Assembly (NCBI GenBank): GCA_009380095.1
Contig: WHSL01000012.1
Location: 1 to 54,922 of the forward strand
Origin: Streptosporangiales bacterium
GTDB taxonomy: Bacteria; Actinomycetota; Actinomycetes; Streptosporangiales; Streptosporangiaceae
DNA: 54,922 nucleotides
Reading direction: 5' to 3'
The notes beneath the pieces are model-generated. The model was not told the DNA's origin, made no database searches, and worked only from the letters and a program-made list of their open reading frames with translations. This document shows positions 1 through 6,212 of the stretch, one piece after another. Position numbers and translations under genes: made by a program. Position 1 is the stretch's first letter. Each line of letters begins with the position of its first letter.

Positions 1-34
1 CGGGCAGCAGCACGAGCTCCAGCTTGAAGTCCAT
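1..34 (-). CDS. VOC (glyoxalase-fold) protein, N-terminus only
   Basis: Only the first 11 codons lie in the window; the gene runs off the left edge. The translation MDFKLELVLLP is the usual opening of VOC-superfamily (glyoxalase/bleomycin-resistance fold) proteins. The ATG is preceded by a good ribosome site (AAGGAG). The family label comes from this short start alone, so the function is not assignable. Confidence 0.55.
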   Translation of the reverse strand, partial: MDFKLELVLLP

Positions 35-162
35 GATCGATCTCCTTGGTGTCCGGTCGTCGCGGTCACTTCGAGCACGAGCCTGTGGCGTCATGCTCTA
101 CCGGTGGAACGCCGGAGGCCGAGGAAACTCATCGGCGCGCCGATGAGAGGTTTTCGCGCCGC

Positions 163-1002
163 TCAGCCGAGCGCCTCCGCGATCAGCCGGTCGGACAGCT
201 CGCGCAGGCGGCGGCGCGCCTCGGGGTCGGCCGCCTGGGTGTTGGGGGTGGCCTCCCGCATGCCATCGAAGTACCGCCCGCTGACCGTGACCTCCGGGTC
301 CGCGATCAGCCGCAGCGTCGCGTTCCCGCCCTTCCTGACCGTGCTGATCGGCGGGACGCCGGCGCGGCGCACCATCCGGGTGTTCATGAACGTGGCCGGG
401 TGCAGCGCGTTGACCAGGACACCCGCGTCGCGCAGCTCCTCGGCGAGGTCCACGGTGAACATGATCTGCGCGAGCTTGCTCTGCGCGTACGCGCGCATGC
501 CGGAGTAGCCGCGCTCCAGCATCGGGTCGGTGAAGTCGATGGCCTGCTGGCCGGCGGAGGCGACGTTGACGACCCGGGCCGGTGCGGACGCGGTCAGCCG
601 CGGCGTGAGCCGCCGCGCCAGGTGGTATCCGGCCAGGTGGTTGACCGCGAAGCGGAGCTCCACACCGTCCTTGCTGAGCCCCCGGCCGCGCGGCGCGGTG
701 GCGATGCCGGCGTTGCTGACGAACGCGTCCAGCCGGTCCCCGCGCTTCAGCACCTCGTCGGCGAGCCGGTCCACCTCGTGCAGGTCGGCGAGGTCGGCGA
801 GGATCACCTCGGGGTCGTGCCCGGAGGCCGCGCGGACCTCGGCGCGCACCTTGTCGGCACGCTGCCGGTCCCGGCCGTGCAGGATCAGGTCCGCCCCGGC
901 CTCCGCCAGCCGTACGGCCACGTACCGGCCGTGGCCGTCCGTGGACCCGGTGATGAAGATCGTCTTGCCGTCCATCGGCGGCAGCGCGCCGTCCTTGCCC
1001 AT
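163..1002 (-). CDS. short-chain dehydrogenase/reductase (SDR)
   Basis: A 279-aa NAD(P)-dependent oxidoreductase of the classical/extended-loop SDR type, probably cytosolic. The cofactor motif TGSTDGHG lies at residues 18-25 (a variant of TGxxxGxG). NNAG appears as SNAG, followed by the active-site serine in NVASAG and the catalytic YxxxK in AYAQSKLA. These features and the C-terminal loop resemble retinol-dehydrogenase/WW-domain-oxidoreductase-like SDRs, which often act on lipophilic carbonyls or alcohols. I chose ATG 1002 because GGAGGAGG sits 7 nt upstream; an internal ATG at 975 is the alternative. The substrate is unknown. The gene stands alone, divergent from the small gene at 1099. Confidence 0.88.
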   Translation of the reverse strand: MGKDGALPPMDGKTIFITGSTDGHGRYVAVRLAEAGADLILHGRDRQRADKVRAEVRAASGHDPEVILADLADLHEVDRLADEVLKRGDRLDAFVSNAGIATAPRGRGLSKDGVELRFAVNHLAGYHLARRLTPRLTASAPARVVNVASAGQQAIDFTDPMLERGYSGMRAYAQSKLAQIMFTVDLAEELRDAGVLVNALHPATFMNTRMVRRAGVPPISTVRKGGNATLRLIADPEVTVSGRYFDGMREATPNTQAADPEARRRLRELSDRLIAEALG

Positions 1003-1098
1003 CTGCGAGCCTCCTCCGATCACGCCGCTCGGCGGCCCGGCGGATCCGCCGCCTGCCCGGCTATGCTGCCAGCAACGGTGAGCCCTGAGGAGGCCCCC

Positions 1099-1323
1099 AT
1101 GCCCGAGCCCGAGGACGTCATCGTCCCGCTCGGCCCGCCGCGCGACGACACCGAGACCTCGCACGAGCTCGTCGTCCCGCGCCCGCACGAGCTGCTGCGG
1201 AACGGCAAGGTGGCGTTCGAGGTGCGGCCCGGCGGCGACACCGGGTGGCGTCAGGCCGTACCGCTCACCTACGACGTTCCCCTCGACAACCCGAAGTCCC
1301 CCCGCACGGACGAGCCCGCCTGA
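1099..1323 (+). CDS. small hypothetical protein
   Basis: A 74-aa acidic, proline-rich protein beginning MPEPEDVIVPLGPP, with no membrane segment or recognised domain. The ATG has a strong ribosome site (GAGGAGG about 5 nt upstream) and lies divergent to the SDR with a 96-bp gap, which supports it as a real gene. Its last 55 bases overlap, convergently, the 3' end of the TetR gene, so the C-terminal residues of one of the two are constrained by the other. Function unknown. Confidence 0.55.
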   Translation: MPEPEDVIVPLGPPRDDTETSHELVVPRPHELLRNGKVAFEVRPGGDTGWRQAVPLTYDVPLDNPKSPRTDEPA

Positions 1324-1949
1324 CCCGCCTCCCGGGGGAGCAGCCCGGCCTCGCGGTAGACCGCCTCCAGGTAGGCGCGGGCCTTCGCCTCGTCGAGGGC
1401 GCCCGGCCGGACCGCGCGGTAGAGGACCGCGCCCGCCATCATGTCGGTCAGCACGTCGACGTCGGCGTCCGCGGCGAGCAGCCCTTCCGCTTTGGCGCGG
1501 TCCAGCAGGACCGCGGTGGCGCGCCGGCGTGGCAGCACGTACCGCTCCCAGTAGATCTCCATGAGCAGCGGGTACCGGACGGCCGAGCCCAGGATCTGGG
1601 CGACCATGCCGGAGAAGAGGGGGTCGGCGAGCACCGCGGCGGAGGCCGGGATGCTCCGTTCGACCAGGTCCGAGACGGGGTCGCCGTCGCGGGCGTCGTC
1701 CTCGGCGGGGCGGGGGATGCTCGCCAGCGCGGACTCGATCGCCTGGGCGATCAGCTCCTCCTTGGAGTTCCACCTTCGGTAGAGGGTCAGTCGCGCCACC
1801 CCGGCGCGGCGGGCGATTCCTTCCAGGCTCGTCGCGTCGATGCCGCGGTCGGCGAAGAGTTCCAGGGCCGCCTTGAGGATCGCCACGTCGGTGCCGGGGT
1901 CGCGTGGCCGTCCGCGGCCGCGTGTCGTTTTTGTATCAGCCCTGGTCAC
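1269..1949 (-). CDS. TetR/AcrR-family transcriptional regulator
   Basis: A 226-aa TetR repressor. The N-terminal HTH (about residues 20-65) contains LFADRGIDATSLEGIARRAGV followed by TLYRRWNSKEEL, the classical recognition-helix signature. The C-terminal half is a helical ligand-binding domain. The GTG start overlaps the stop of the upstream monooxygenase by 4 nt (GTGA), so the two are cotranscribed and translationally coupled. The likely target is the perfect palindrome in the promoter of that operon at 3575-3586. By analogy with this gene arrangement it should repress the operon until a substrate of the monooxygenase binds; the ligand is unknown. Confidence 0.9.
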   Translation of the reverse strand: MTRADTKTTRGRGRPRDPGTDVAILKAALELFADRGIDATSLEGIARRAGVARLTLYRRWNSKEELIAQAIESALASIPRPAEDDARDGDPVSDLVERSIPASAAVLADPLFSGMVAQILGSAVRYPLLMEIYWERYVLPRRRATAVLLDRAKAEGLLAADADVDVLTDMMAGAVLYRAVRPGALDEAKARAYLEAVYREAGLLPREAGQAGSSVRGDFGLSRGTS

Positions 1950-3544
1950 CGGTTGCGTCCTCCGTCGGCGAGTTCCTCCAGCCGGCGCTCCAGCGCGCTC
2001 CGGTCGGGTGCGCCGCGCCAGGCGAGGTGCCCGTCGGGCCGTACGAGCCAGACCTCCCCGGGCTCGGTCGTGGCGTCGGCCGCATCCGTGCGGGGGGTGA
2101 GTGGGGGGCAGTTCACGCCCAGGCATTTCTCCACGACGGCCGCGCAGGTGGCCGTGGCCCCGGCCGGACCGAGCAGGGCCCAGCCCTCGCGGAGGACCGC
2201 GTACAGGCGCGTACGGCCGCCGCCCGGCCCGGTGCACGGCCGGTCGGGCATCCGGTCGCCGGGCCGGACGCCCCTGGCGAACCGGGCGAAGCGGGACGCG
2301 TCGCCCAGCGGCCCGCGGCGGTAGGTGACCCAGAGCTGGGACGCGATCTCCGTGCCGCGCCGCTGCACCGGCGCGAGGTTCGTGATCGGGACGAAGACGA
2401 GATCCCGCAGCAGCCGCAGCGTCCGTGTGCCGCCGACGAGTACGCGGGTCTGTGCGGTTATGTTCCGCAGCACCTCCGCGGCGAGCGGACGGCGCTCGGC
2501 GGCGTACGTGTCCAACAGGGTGGCGTCCGCGCGGCCCTGGGCCACCAGGGCGAGCTTCCATGCGAGGTTCTCCGCGTCGCCCATGCCCGTGACGATGCCC
2601 TGGCCGCCCATCGGGCTGTGGATGTGCGCCGCGTCGCCGGCCAGCAGGATCCGCCCGTGCCGGTAGTCCGCGGCGAGGCGGCGCTGGATGCGGAAGACCG
2701 AGGTCCACTCGGCGCCGTGGATGCGTACGCCGTGTTCGGCGGCGCGCTCCGGCAGCAGCCGGCGGAACGTGGCGAGGATCGCCTCCTCGTCCGGCTGCGC
2801 GTCCTCCGGGGACGCGTTCTCCGGGGACGCGTTCTCCGGGGACGCGTTCTCCGGAAACACCGTCACGTCGGCCATGAGCCGCCAGAGGTCGTCGGGCCCT
2901 TCGCCGCGCGGTCGCATCGGCAGCGCGAGGAGGATGCCGTCGGAGTGGAACCAGGCGTGCGACCCGGTGCGGTCCCGGTCCCACGCGGCGTGCACGTCGG
3001 CCAGCAGGAACCGCTCCACCACCGGGACGCCGGGGAACGCGATGCCGGCCAGCCGGCGCACGGCGCTGTGCGCGCCGTCGCACCCCGCAACCCAGCCGGC
3101 GCGGAGCGCTCCCCCGTCCGCGAGCTCGGCGGTCACGCCGTCGGCGTCCTCCCGGAGCCCGGTCAGCTCGGTCCCCCAGGCGATCGAGCCGCCCAGCTCG
3201 GTGAGGCGCTCGCGGAGCACGCCCTCGATGTCGGCCTGGGAGACGAACAGCGCGGAGAGCCGGGCGCCGTCGACCTCGTGGAACCGCATGGTGGCCAGCC
3301 GGCGCCGGCCCGCGTACATGCTCATGCGCGTGGCGGCCACGTTGCGCGGCAGATGCTCGCCGGAGACCCCCGTCCGGTCGAGGACCTCGACGCCGCGGGC
3401 ATGCAGGATGTTCGCCCGCGATGTGGTGGCGGGGCCCGTGGCCTTGTCCACGACCCGTACGGATACGCCCTGGGCCAGCAGCCCGCAGGCCAGGGTGAGG
3501 CCGGTGGGCCCGGCGCCGACGACGAGCACCTCGGTGCGATCCAC
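1946..3544 (-). CDS. FAD-dependent aromatic hydroxylase/monooxygenase
   Basis: A 532-aa class A flavoprotein monooxygenase of the PheA/TfdB type (PF01494). The Rossmann GxGxxG is VVGAGPTGL at residues 8-16. The DG motif region is GCDGAHSAVRR, and the FAD-ribose motif is GDAAHIHSPMGGQG near residue 300. A C-terminal thioredoxin-like tail is present, as in phenol and polyketide/antibiotic hydroxylases. It hydroxylates an aromatic or polyketide-like substrate using NAD(P)H and O2. The GTG start at 3544 follows a GAGGGGG ribosome site. It is first in an operon with its TetR regulator. A loop around residues 230-250 carries a run of tandem ASPEN pentapeptides encoded by 15-bp repeats. Substrate unknown. 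Confidence 0.88.
   Translation of the reverse strand: MDRTEVLVVGAGPTGLTLACGLLAQGVSVRVVDKATGPATTSRANILHARGVEVLDRTGVSGEHLPRNVAATRMSMYAGRRRLATMRFHEVDGARLSALFVSQADIEGVLRERLTELGGSIAWGTELTGLREDADGVTAELADGGALRAGWVAGCDGAHSAVRRLAGIAFPGVPVVERFLLADVHAAWDRDRTGSHAWFHSDGILLALPMRPRGEGPDDLWRLMADVTVFPENASPENASPENASPEDAQPDEEAILATFRRLLPERAAEHGVRIHGAEWTSVFRIQRRLAADYRHGRILLAGDAAHIHSPMGGQGIVTGMGDAENLAWKLALVAQGRADATLLDTYAAERRPLAAEVLRNITAQTRVLVGGTRTLRLLRDLVFVPITNLAPVQRRGTEIASQLWVTYRRGPLGDASRFARFARGVRPGDRMPDRPCTGPGGGRTRLYAVLREGWALLGPAGATATCAAVVEKCLGVNCPPLTPRTDAADATTEPGEVWLVRPDGHLAWRGAPDRSALERRLEELADGGRNR
2804..2854. repeat. 15-bp in-frame tandem repeat in the monooxygenase gene
   Basis: Three full copies (2804-2818, 2819-2833, 2834-2848) and a partial fourth of the 15-mer CTCCGGGGACGCGTT. 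On the coding strand they encode repeated N-A-S-P-E. The copies are identical in sequence, so the expansion is recent or maintained by slippage. The length is a multiple of three, so copy-number change keeps the frame. Confidence 0.9.
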
Positions 3545-3563
3545 CGCGGCCCCCTCTCGGGAA

Positions 3564-3591
3564 AATATAAACAGAACAGTACTGTTTACAA
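3564..3591 (-). promoter_or_regulatory. TetR-regulated promoter of the monooxygenase operon
   Basis: Reading on the minus strand, -35 TTGTAA (3586-3591) and -10 TATATT (3564-3569) are separated by 16 bp. The perfect 12-bp palindrome AACAGTACTGTT (3575-3586) fills the spacer and touches the -35, an ideal place for a repressor to block RNA polymerase. The stretch is strikingly AT-rich for this genome. The predicted transcript starts about 13 nt before the GTG of the monooxygenase. Confidence 0.75.
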
Positions 3592-3631
3592 ATTACCACG
3601 AGCACGGCTCATGCCGGTGGGCGGCGGGCCG

Positions 3632-4248
3632 TCAGGGGACGCGGGCGGTCCATTCGGGGGTGGCGAACTTCTCGGCGACGTACTTCTCCGCGCGGCGGAG
3701 CTCGTCGTCGGTGACGTGATCCTCGGTGAGGCCGTAACGGCCGCGGAAGTGGGCGGTCATCCGATCGATGATCTCCTCGCGCGGCAGGCCGGTCTGCCGG
3801 CGCAGCGGGTCCACCCGCTTGCCCGCGCTGGCGATGCCCTTGTCGGAGACCTTCTCCCGGCCGATGCGGAGCACCTGCAGCATCTTGTCCACGTCGATGT
3901 CGTACGACATCGTCACGTGATGCAGCACGGCCAGTCCGACGCGTGCGTCACCGTCCGCCGGACCGCCACGCCCACCGCCTCGGCGGTGAGACCGAGCATG
4001 ACGGTCCCCGGCGGCAGCGCCGCCTGCACCCGGGCGGCGATGTCGCGCGCCTCCAGCCCGGCGGGCAACCCGTCGAGCGCACCGTTGATCGCCTCCAGGG
4101 CGTCGTCCGGCTCGAGGAAGAAGTCGCCGCTGACGCGCGGGTGGCGGAGCAGCCCGTCGATCACTTCGAGGTCCACCACGACGAGCTTGCCGCCCGGGAC
4201 CTTGTACTCACCGTGATTCACGTACACCTCAACCCCGCCGGACCACAT
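3632..4248 (-). pseudogene. lplA: lipoate-protein ligase, catalytic core deleted
   Basis: Two adjacent fragments in different frames match the two ends of the ~350-aa actinobacterial lipoate-protein ligase. The 5' part (4248 to about 3925) encodes the accessory domain, with HGEYKVPGGKLVVVDL and GDFFLEPDDALEAIN. The 3' part (about 3928 to 3632) encodes LHHVTMSYDIDVDKMLQVLR through to the typical ending KFATPEWTARVP. The central LplA catalytic domain (about 190 codons, including the RR-SGGG lipoate/AMP site) is absent, and the join at about 3925-3930 shifts frame. The product cannot be a functional ligase. The 5' end may really begin at GTG 4221. A misassembly is the alternative explanation. 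Confidence 0.8.
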
Positions 4249-4281
4249 CCGCTTCCGCCCTGGTGGGGCCGCGCGGTCCGG

Positions 4282-5076
4282 TCAGGCGGGCCACTCGGGG
4301 CGGCGCTTCTCCATGAAGGCGCGCATGCCCTCCTGCGCCTCCGGGGTCTGGCTGGCCGCCGCCATCACCTCGATCGCGTAGGTGTACGCGTCGGACTCGG
4401 GCCGGTCCAGCTGCGCGTACATGGCCTGCTTCCCCAGCGCCTTGCTGCGCGGGCTGCCCTGGGTGGCCTTCTCCAGCAGGTCCCGCGTGGCCTTCTCCAG
4501 CTCCTCGGCCGGGACCACGCGGTTGACGAGCCCCCAGTCCATCGCCGTGGCGGCGTCTACGACCTCACCGGTGAGGGCCATCTCCATGGCCCGCTTCCGC
4601 CCCACATTGCGCGAGATCGCGACCATCGGGGTGTGGCAGAACCAGCCCCCCTTGCCCCCCGGCGCGGCGAACCCGGCCACATCCGCCGCGACGGCCAGGT
4701 CGCACGTGGCGACGAGCTGGCAGCCGGCCGCGGTGGCGAGCCCATGCACCCGCGCGACCACGACCTGCGGCACCGACTGAATGGTCTCCATCAACTCCCG
4801 GCAGGTCAGCAGCAGGTCACGCGCGGTGGCCAGATCCGCCCCGGCCATGTCCGCGAAGTCATGCCCGGCCGAGAACACCGGCCCGTTCCCGGCGAGCACG
4901 ATCCCGAGCGCGTCGGTCTCCCCGACCTCCCGGAACGCGGCGGTGAGCGCCTTCATGTGCTCCAACGACAACGCATTACGCCGCCGCGGCCGGTTCATCG
5001 TGATCACACGGTACGGACCATCGGACTCGATGAGGACGTCGGGCTGCTGTGCATCCTGGGCTTGTGCGGAACTCAT
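4282..5076 (-). CDS. enoyl-CoA hydratase/isomerase family protein
   Basis: A 264-aa crotonase-fold protein. It shows the CoA/oxyanion-hole segments FSAGHDFADM and the following HGLATAAGCQLVATCDLAVA block, typical of the ECHDC3-like branch. The second catalytic glutamate position is not clearly retained: the region reads PGGKGGWFCHTP. A hydratase activity should therefore not be assumed; isomerase, thioesterase-like or structural roles are possible. ATG 5076 is the first methionine of the conserved part. Upstream bases give only a crowded GCGGAG, so the transcript may be leaderless or the start slightly upstream. Cytosolic, acyl-CoA metabolism. Confidence 0.85.
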   Translation of the reverse strand: MSSAQAQDAQQPDVLIESDGPYRVITMNRPRRRNALSLEHMKALTAAFREVGETDALGIVLAGNGPVFSAGHDFADMAGADLATARDLLLTCRELMETIQSVPQVVVARVHGLATAAGCQLVATCDLAVAADVAGFAAPGGKGGWFCHTPMVAISRNVGRKRAMEMALTGEVVDAATAMDWGLVNRVVPAEELEKATRDLLEKATQGSPRSKALGKQAMYAQLDRPESDAYTYAIEVMAAASQTPEAQEGMRAFMEKRRPEWPA

Positions 5077-5225
5077 GCTCCGCAAGCTACGCCGTACCGC
5101 CCCAGGAGAGAAGGCCACCTGGCCGCCGACGATCTCCCCGGCGCGGGAGGGAGGCCGGGGCCGGCTGCCCACACCCGCCACTGCGGGCGATCCCACGCCG
5201 GGAGGGCCGGGGTTATGCTCGCCGC

Positions 5226-5952
5226 GTGCGAGAGCACCTGGAAAGTCCTCTGCGGATCTGGCTGATCGGTTTCGGCACGGTCGGCAGGTGGGTTGGCCAC
5301 GAGCCTTGAAGCGCAGCGGGAACGGGTCGCGACCCGGTGCGGCCGCGCCGAATCCACGGTGATGTCGGGCACCCCCGTGCTCAGCACCCTGATCGAGGGC
5401 TTGGCGGGGGCCGCACCGTCCGCGGTGCGGGGAGTGCTCAATGCCACCGCCAACTTCATCCTGTCCCAGATGGCGAACGGCCTGTCCTATGCGGACGCGC
5501 TGGCTGAGGCACAGCGCGCCGGGTTGGCCGAGCGGGACCCGGCCGCCGACGTCGAGGGTCAGGACACGGTCGCGAAGGTGATGATCCTCTCGGCGCTGGT
5601 CTTCGGCAGGCAGTTGAGCCGCGACCATGTCACCTGCCGCGGCATCACCGGTATCACCGGCCGGGAGGCCCGCCAGGCGGCGTCGGCCGGAGAGCGGCTC
5701 CGACACGTCGCGACGCTCGCGTTCTCCGGTTCCGAGGGCGCCGGAGAAGTGACCGCCCGCGTGCGGCCCGAAGCCGTTCCCGCCGGTGATCCGCTCGCCC
5801 GCATCGACGGCGTCACCAATGCCCTGGTATGCCAGGCCGACCCGGTCGGAGAGATCACGATCACCGGACCCGGCGCCGGCCCAAGACTCGCAGGCCAGGG
5901 CGTCCTCAGTGACATCCTCGCGGTCACACGGTCACACCCGGCCAACACCTGA
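5226..5952 (+). pseudogene. homoserine dehydrogenase-like gene with frameshift and internal deletion
   Basis: A GTG at 5226 opens a frame reading LRIWLIGFGTVGRW, the NAD(P)-binding start of homoserine dehydrogenase. After TGG a single extra G (about 5289-5292) shifts the frame, which otherwise continues LATSLEAQRERVATRCG. The next residues, RAESTVMSGTPVLSTLIEGLAG, belong about 85 codons further on in the family, so most of the nucleotide-binding domain is missing. The rest (GVLNATANFIL, DPAADVEGQDTVAKV, then the C-terminal part to 5952) is a well-preserved catalytic domain. A gene caller may report 5293-5952 (TTG start, 219 aa) as a protein, but it lacks the cofactor domain. Confidence 0.8.
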
Positions 5953-6025
5953 CCACCTCGAACACCACTTCGACCGCGACCCCCACGACATCACGCACTC
6001 CACCACCCTCCCATCCACGCTGCCT

Positions 6026-6105
6026 CGAGGACCACAAGGGCGCAACGCCCGAGGACCGCAGGGGCGCAACGCGGCGAGGACCACAGGGCGCGCAGCGCCC
6101 GAGGA
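6026..6105. repeat. 24-25 bp tandem repeat downstream of nrdJ
   Basis: Units beginning CGAGGACC start at 6026, 6050, 6075 and 6100, with spacings of 24, 25 and 25 bp. Each unit carries a self-complementary GGGCGCAACGCCC-type core, so each can form a small hairpin. The array abuts the dispersed hairpin element at 6082-6198. The whole 5953-6212 gap between the hom pseudogene and nrdJ consists of these elements and no gene. Confidence 0.75.
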
Positions 6106-6198
6106 CACCGGGGGGTCCGGGGGGTCGTCCCCCCGGGATATATGGACGCGGGCCCCACGGGGAAGGTGCCGAAGGCACCGACCACGCAGGGCCCGGCC
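6082..6198 (-). repeat. dispersed double-hairpin element, copy 1
   Basis: Read on the minus strand just after the nrdJ stop, it runs: a CTGCGTGGTC box, hairpin GGTGCC-TTC-GGCACC, a variable ~25 nt, hairpin CCGGGGGG-ACGA-CCCCCCGG, then GGTGTCCTCGGGCGCTGCG. The same order and orientation relative to transcription occurs after lexA (11755-11870) and after the leuS leader peptide (15832-15906). A role as a terminator or RNA-stabilising 3' end is likely. Confidence 0.75.
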
Positions 6199-6212
6199 CG
6201 CGTCCGGTCCGC

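Noticed and set aside
2804-2854. CRISPR-like array
   Set aside because: Units are 15 bp, contiguous without spacers, and in frame within a coding gene.
6026-6105. CRISPR-like or iteron origin array
   Set aside because: Units are contiguous, GC-rich hairpins without spacers or a replication gene, and adjoin a dispersed intergenic element.
5952-6212. Small proteins encoded in the hairpin elements (frames starting MVGA-GTFP)
   Set aside because: The matching translations in copies 1 and 2 arise because the DNA element itself is repeated; there is no ribosome site, and copy 3 breaks the frame.
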